Below, one piece after another: positions 63,276 to 64,000 of a stretch of 64,000 nucleotides of DNA (position 1 is the stretch's first letter; each line of letters begins with the position of its first letter). This DNA comes from Chitinophaga pinensis DSM 2588 (GTDB lineage: Bacteria; Bacteroidota; Bacteroidia; Chitinophagales; Chitinophagaceae), in NCBI RefSeq assembly GCF_000024005.1, contig NC_013132.1, positions 2,536,001-2,600,000 on the forward strand, read 5' to 3'. The notes beneath the pieces are model-generated. The model did no database searches. It saw nothing but the letters and a program-made list of their open reading frames with translations, and was not told the DNA's origin. A program made the translations under genes and the position numbers.

Positions 63276-64000
63276 TTAGAATCTGAAAGTAGCATTTACT
63301 GACAGACGTCTTGGCATTTGTTTCTCCAGGGTAGTCCATCCGGAGAAATATTCCTTGTTGCTGACGTTATCCAGTTTTACACCGAGGCGGTATGATTTTG
63401 CATTGTAGAATACAGATGCATTCAGGATGGTGTAAGAAGGCAGTGTGAACAGACCTGTGGTCAGACCGTTAGTCACGTTGTTATCACTGGCATAGTTACC
63501 ACCGAAGCCCAGACCAAGACCTTTTACAGCGCCTTTGGTAAAGGCGTAGCTGATCCAGGCATTTGCCAGGTTAGCAGGACCGGCAGATACTGGTCTTCTG
63601 TTCAGGTATTCCGCATCTATCTGTAAAGCTTTGCTGTCATTGTAGCTATAACCTGCTACGATGTTCAGACCTGGCAGCGGATTAGCGATCAGGTCAAATT
63701 CAACGCCTTTACTTTTCTGTTTACCATCCTGGATGGTCACATTGTAGGCGGTACCTTCACGTTCTACGGTGATCTGGCGGGTCATGTTAGACACCAGCAG
63801 GTCGTAGTAGCTGGCCGTCAGGGCTACTTTGTGGTTCAGTACATCCAGTTTTACACCACCTTCCCACTGATTAGCCTGTTGTGGCTTGAAGATGTTAGTG
63901 TAGTCAGGTAGTACTCTTACACCCGGAGCGGTGTTACTGAAACCGTTCATATAGTTACCGAATACGCTTACCTGGTCTTTAACGATCTGGTATACCAGAC
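63276..64000 (-). CDS. TonB-dependent outer-membrane receptor, 3' part only
   Basis: The frame is open to base 64000 (upstream codons read VYQIVKDQVSVFGNY), so the gene continues beyond the window and about 240 C-terminal residues are seen. These are transmembrane beta-strands of a receptor barrel of the FhuE/FpvA siderophore-receptor type: QANQWEGGVKLDVLNHKVAL, SKGVEFDLIANPLPGLNIVA, LANAWISYAFTKG, VKLDNVSNKEYF, and the terminal ATFRF with the C-terminal Phe used for outer-membrane insertion. It has no SusC signature in the visible part. It likely imports an iron chelate or similar small ligand. Confidence 0.9.
   Translation of the reverse strand, partial: LVYQIVKDQVSVFGNYMNGFSNTAPGVRVLPDYTNIFKPQQANQWEGGVKLDVLNHKVALTASYYDLLVSNMTRQITVEREGTAYNVTIQDGKQKSKGVEFDLIANPLPGLNIVAGYSYNDSKALQIDAEYLNRRPVSAGPANLANAWISYAFTKGAVKGLGLGFGGNYASDNNVTNGLTTGLFTLPSYTILNASVFYNAKSYRLGVKLDNVSNKEYFSGWTTLEKQMPRRLSVNATFRF

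Overview
The window looks like a chromosomal segment of a Bacteroidota bacterium of the Chitinophagaceae type, probably Chitinophaga or a close relative. The evidence is three ECF sigma/FecR-type anti-sigma/SusC/SusD modules, several DUF4369-plus-TlpA thioredoxin-like proteins, TAnnTTTG-type -7 promoter boxes, weak or absent Shine-Dalgarno sequences and a HopJ-family protein. No tRNA, rRNA, CRISPR array, insertion sequence or prophage was seen. Taxonomy is inferred from gene content only.

Layout. 1-5,100: the 3' part of an RHS-repeat protein with a variable C-terminal tip, a secreted transglutaminase-like protein, and a gene remnant consisting of little more than a signal peptide. 5,100-13,250: nutrient-uptake module 1 (sigma, FecR, SusC, SusD, TlpA). 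13,300-18,650: a small membrane protein, a LytTR DNA-binding protein, and a HisKA_2 kinase with a sigma-54-type response regulator. 19,000-25,350: aldehyde dehydrogenase, a four-helix membrane protein, a HopJ-family protein and purL. 25,800-27,700: an isolated, A+T-rich gene fusing a GHKL ATPase to a RecB-like PD-(D/E)XK nuclease, a plausible defence gene. 28,100-30,050: an NmrA-like oxidoreductase and an AraC regulator.

30,150-36,950: module 2, with sigma/FecR divergent from SusC/SusD and no enzyme gene attached, followed by a small DUF6520-like secreted protein. 37,750-42,250: a PH-domain protein, then a same-strand cluster of a small PixA/AidA-like protein, a TPR histidine kinase, a NarL-type regulator, a perfect 16-bp palindrome, and a 251-residue probably very abundant protein without a signal peptide. 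42,300-44,850: a MORN-repeat/alpha-beta hydrolase fusion and a TlpA protein. 45,000-56,150: module 3 (sigma, FecR, SusC, SusD, two TlpA proteins, then a GH43 glycosidase behind a terminator), the only module with a carbohydrate-active enzyme.

56,190-63,051: a four-gene minus-strand operon encoding a 64-residue Hfq/LSm-like protein followed by three large HEAT-repeat proteins with no catalytic domain. A GAATTAGG-type repeat block lies just upstream of this operon and forms a long inverted repeat around a strong terminator. The window ends inside a TonB-dependent receptor gene. The best candidates for undescribed biology are the Hfq-like/HEAT operon, the kinase-regulator-abundant-protein cluster at 38.3-42.2 kb, and the GHKL-nuclease fusion. 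These functions are inferred from sequence reading, not from database searches.
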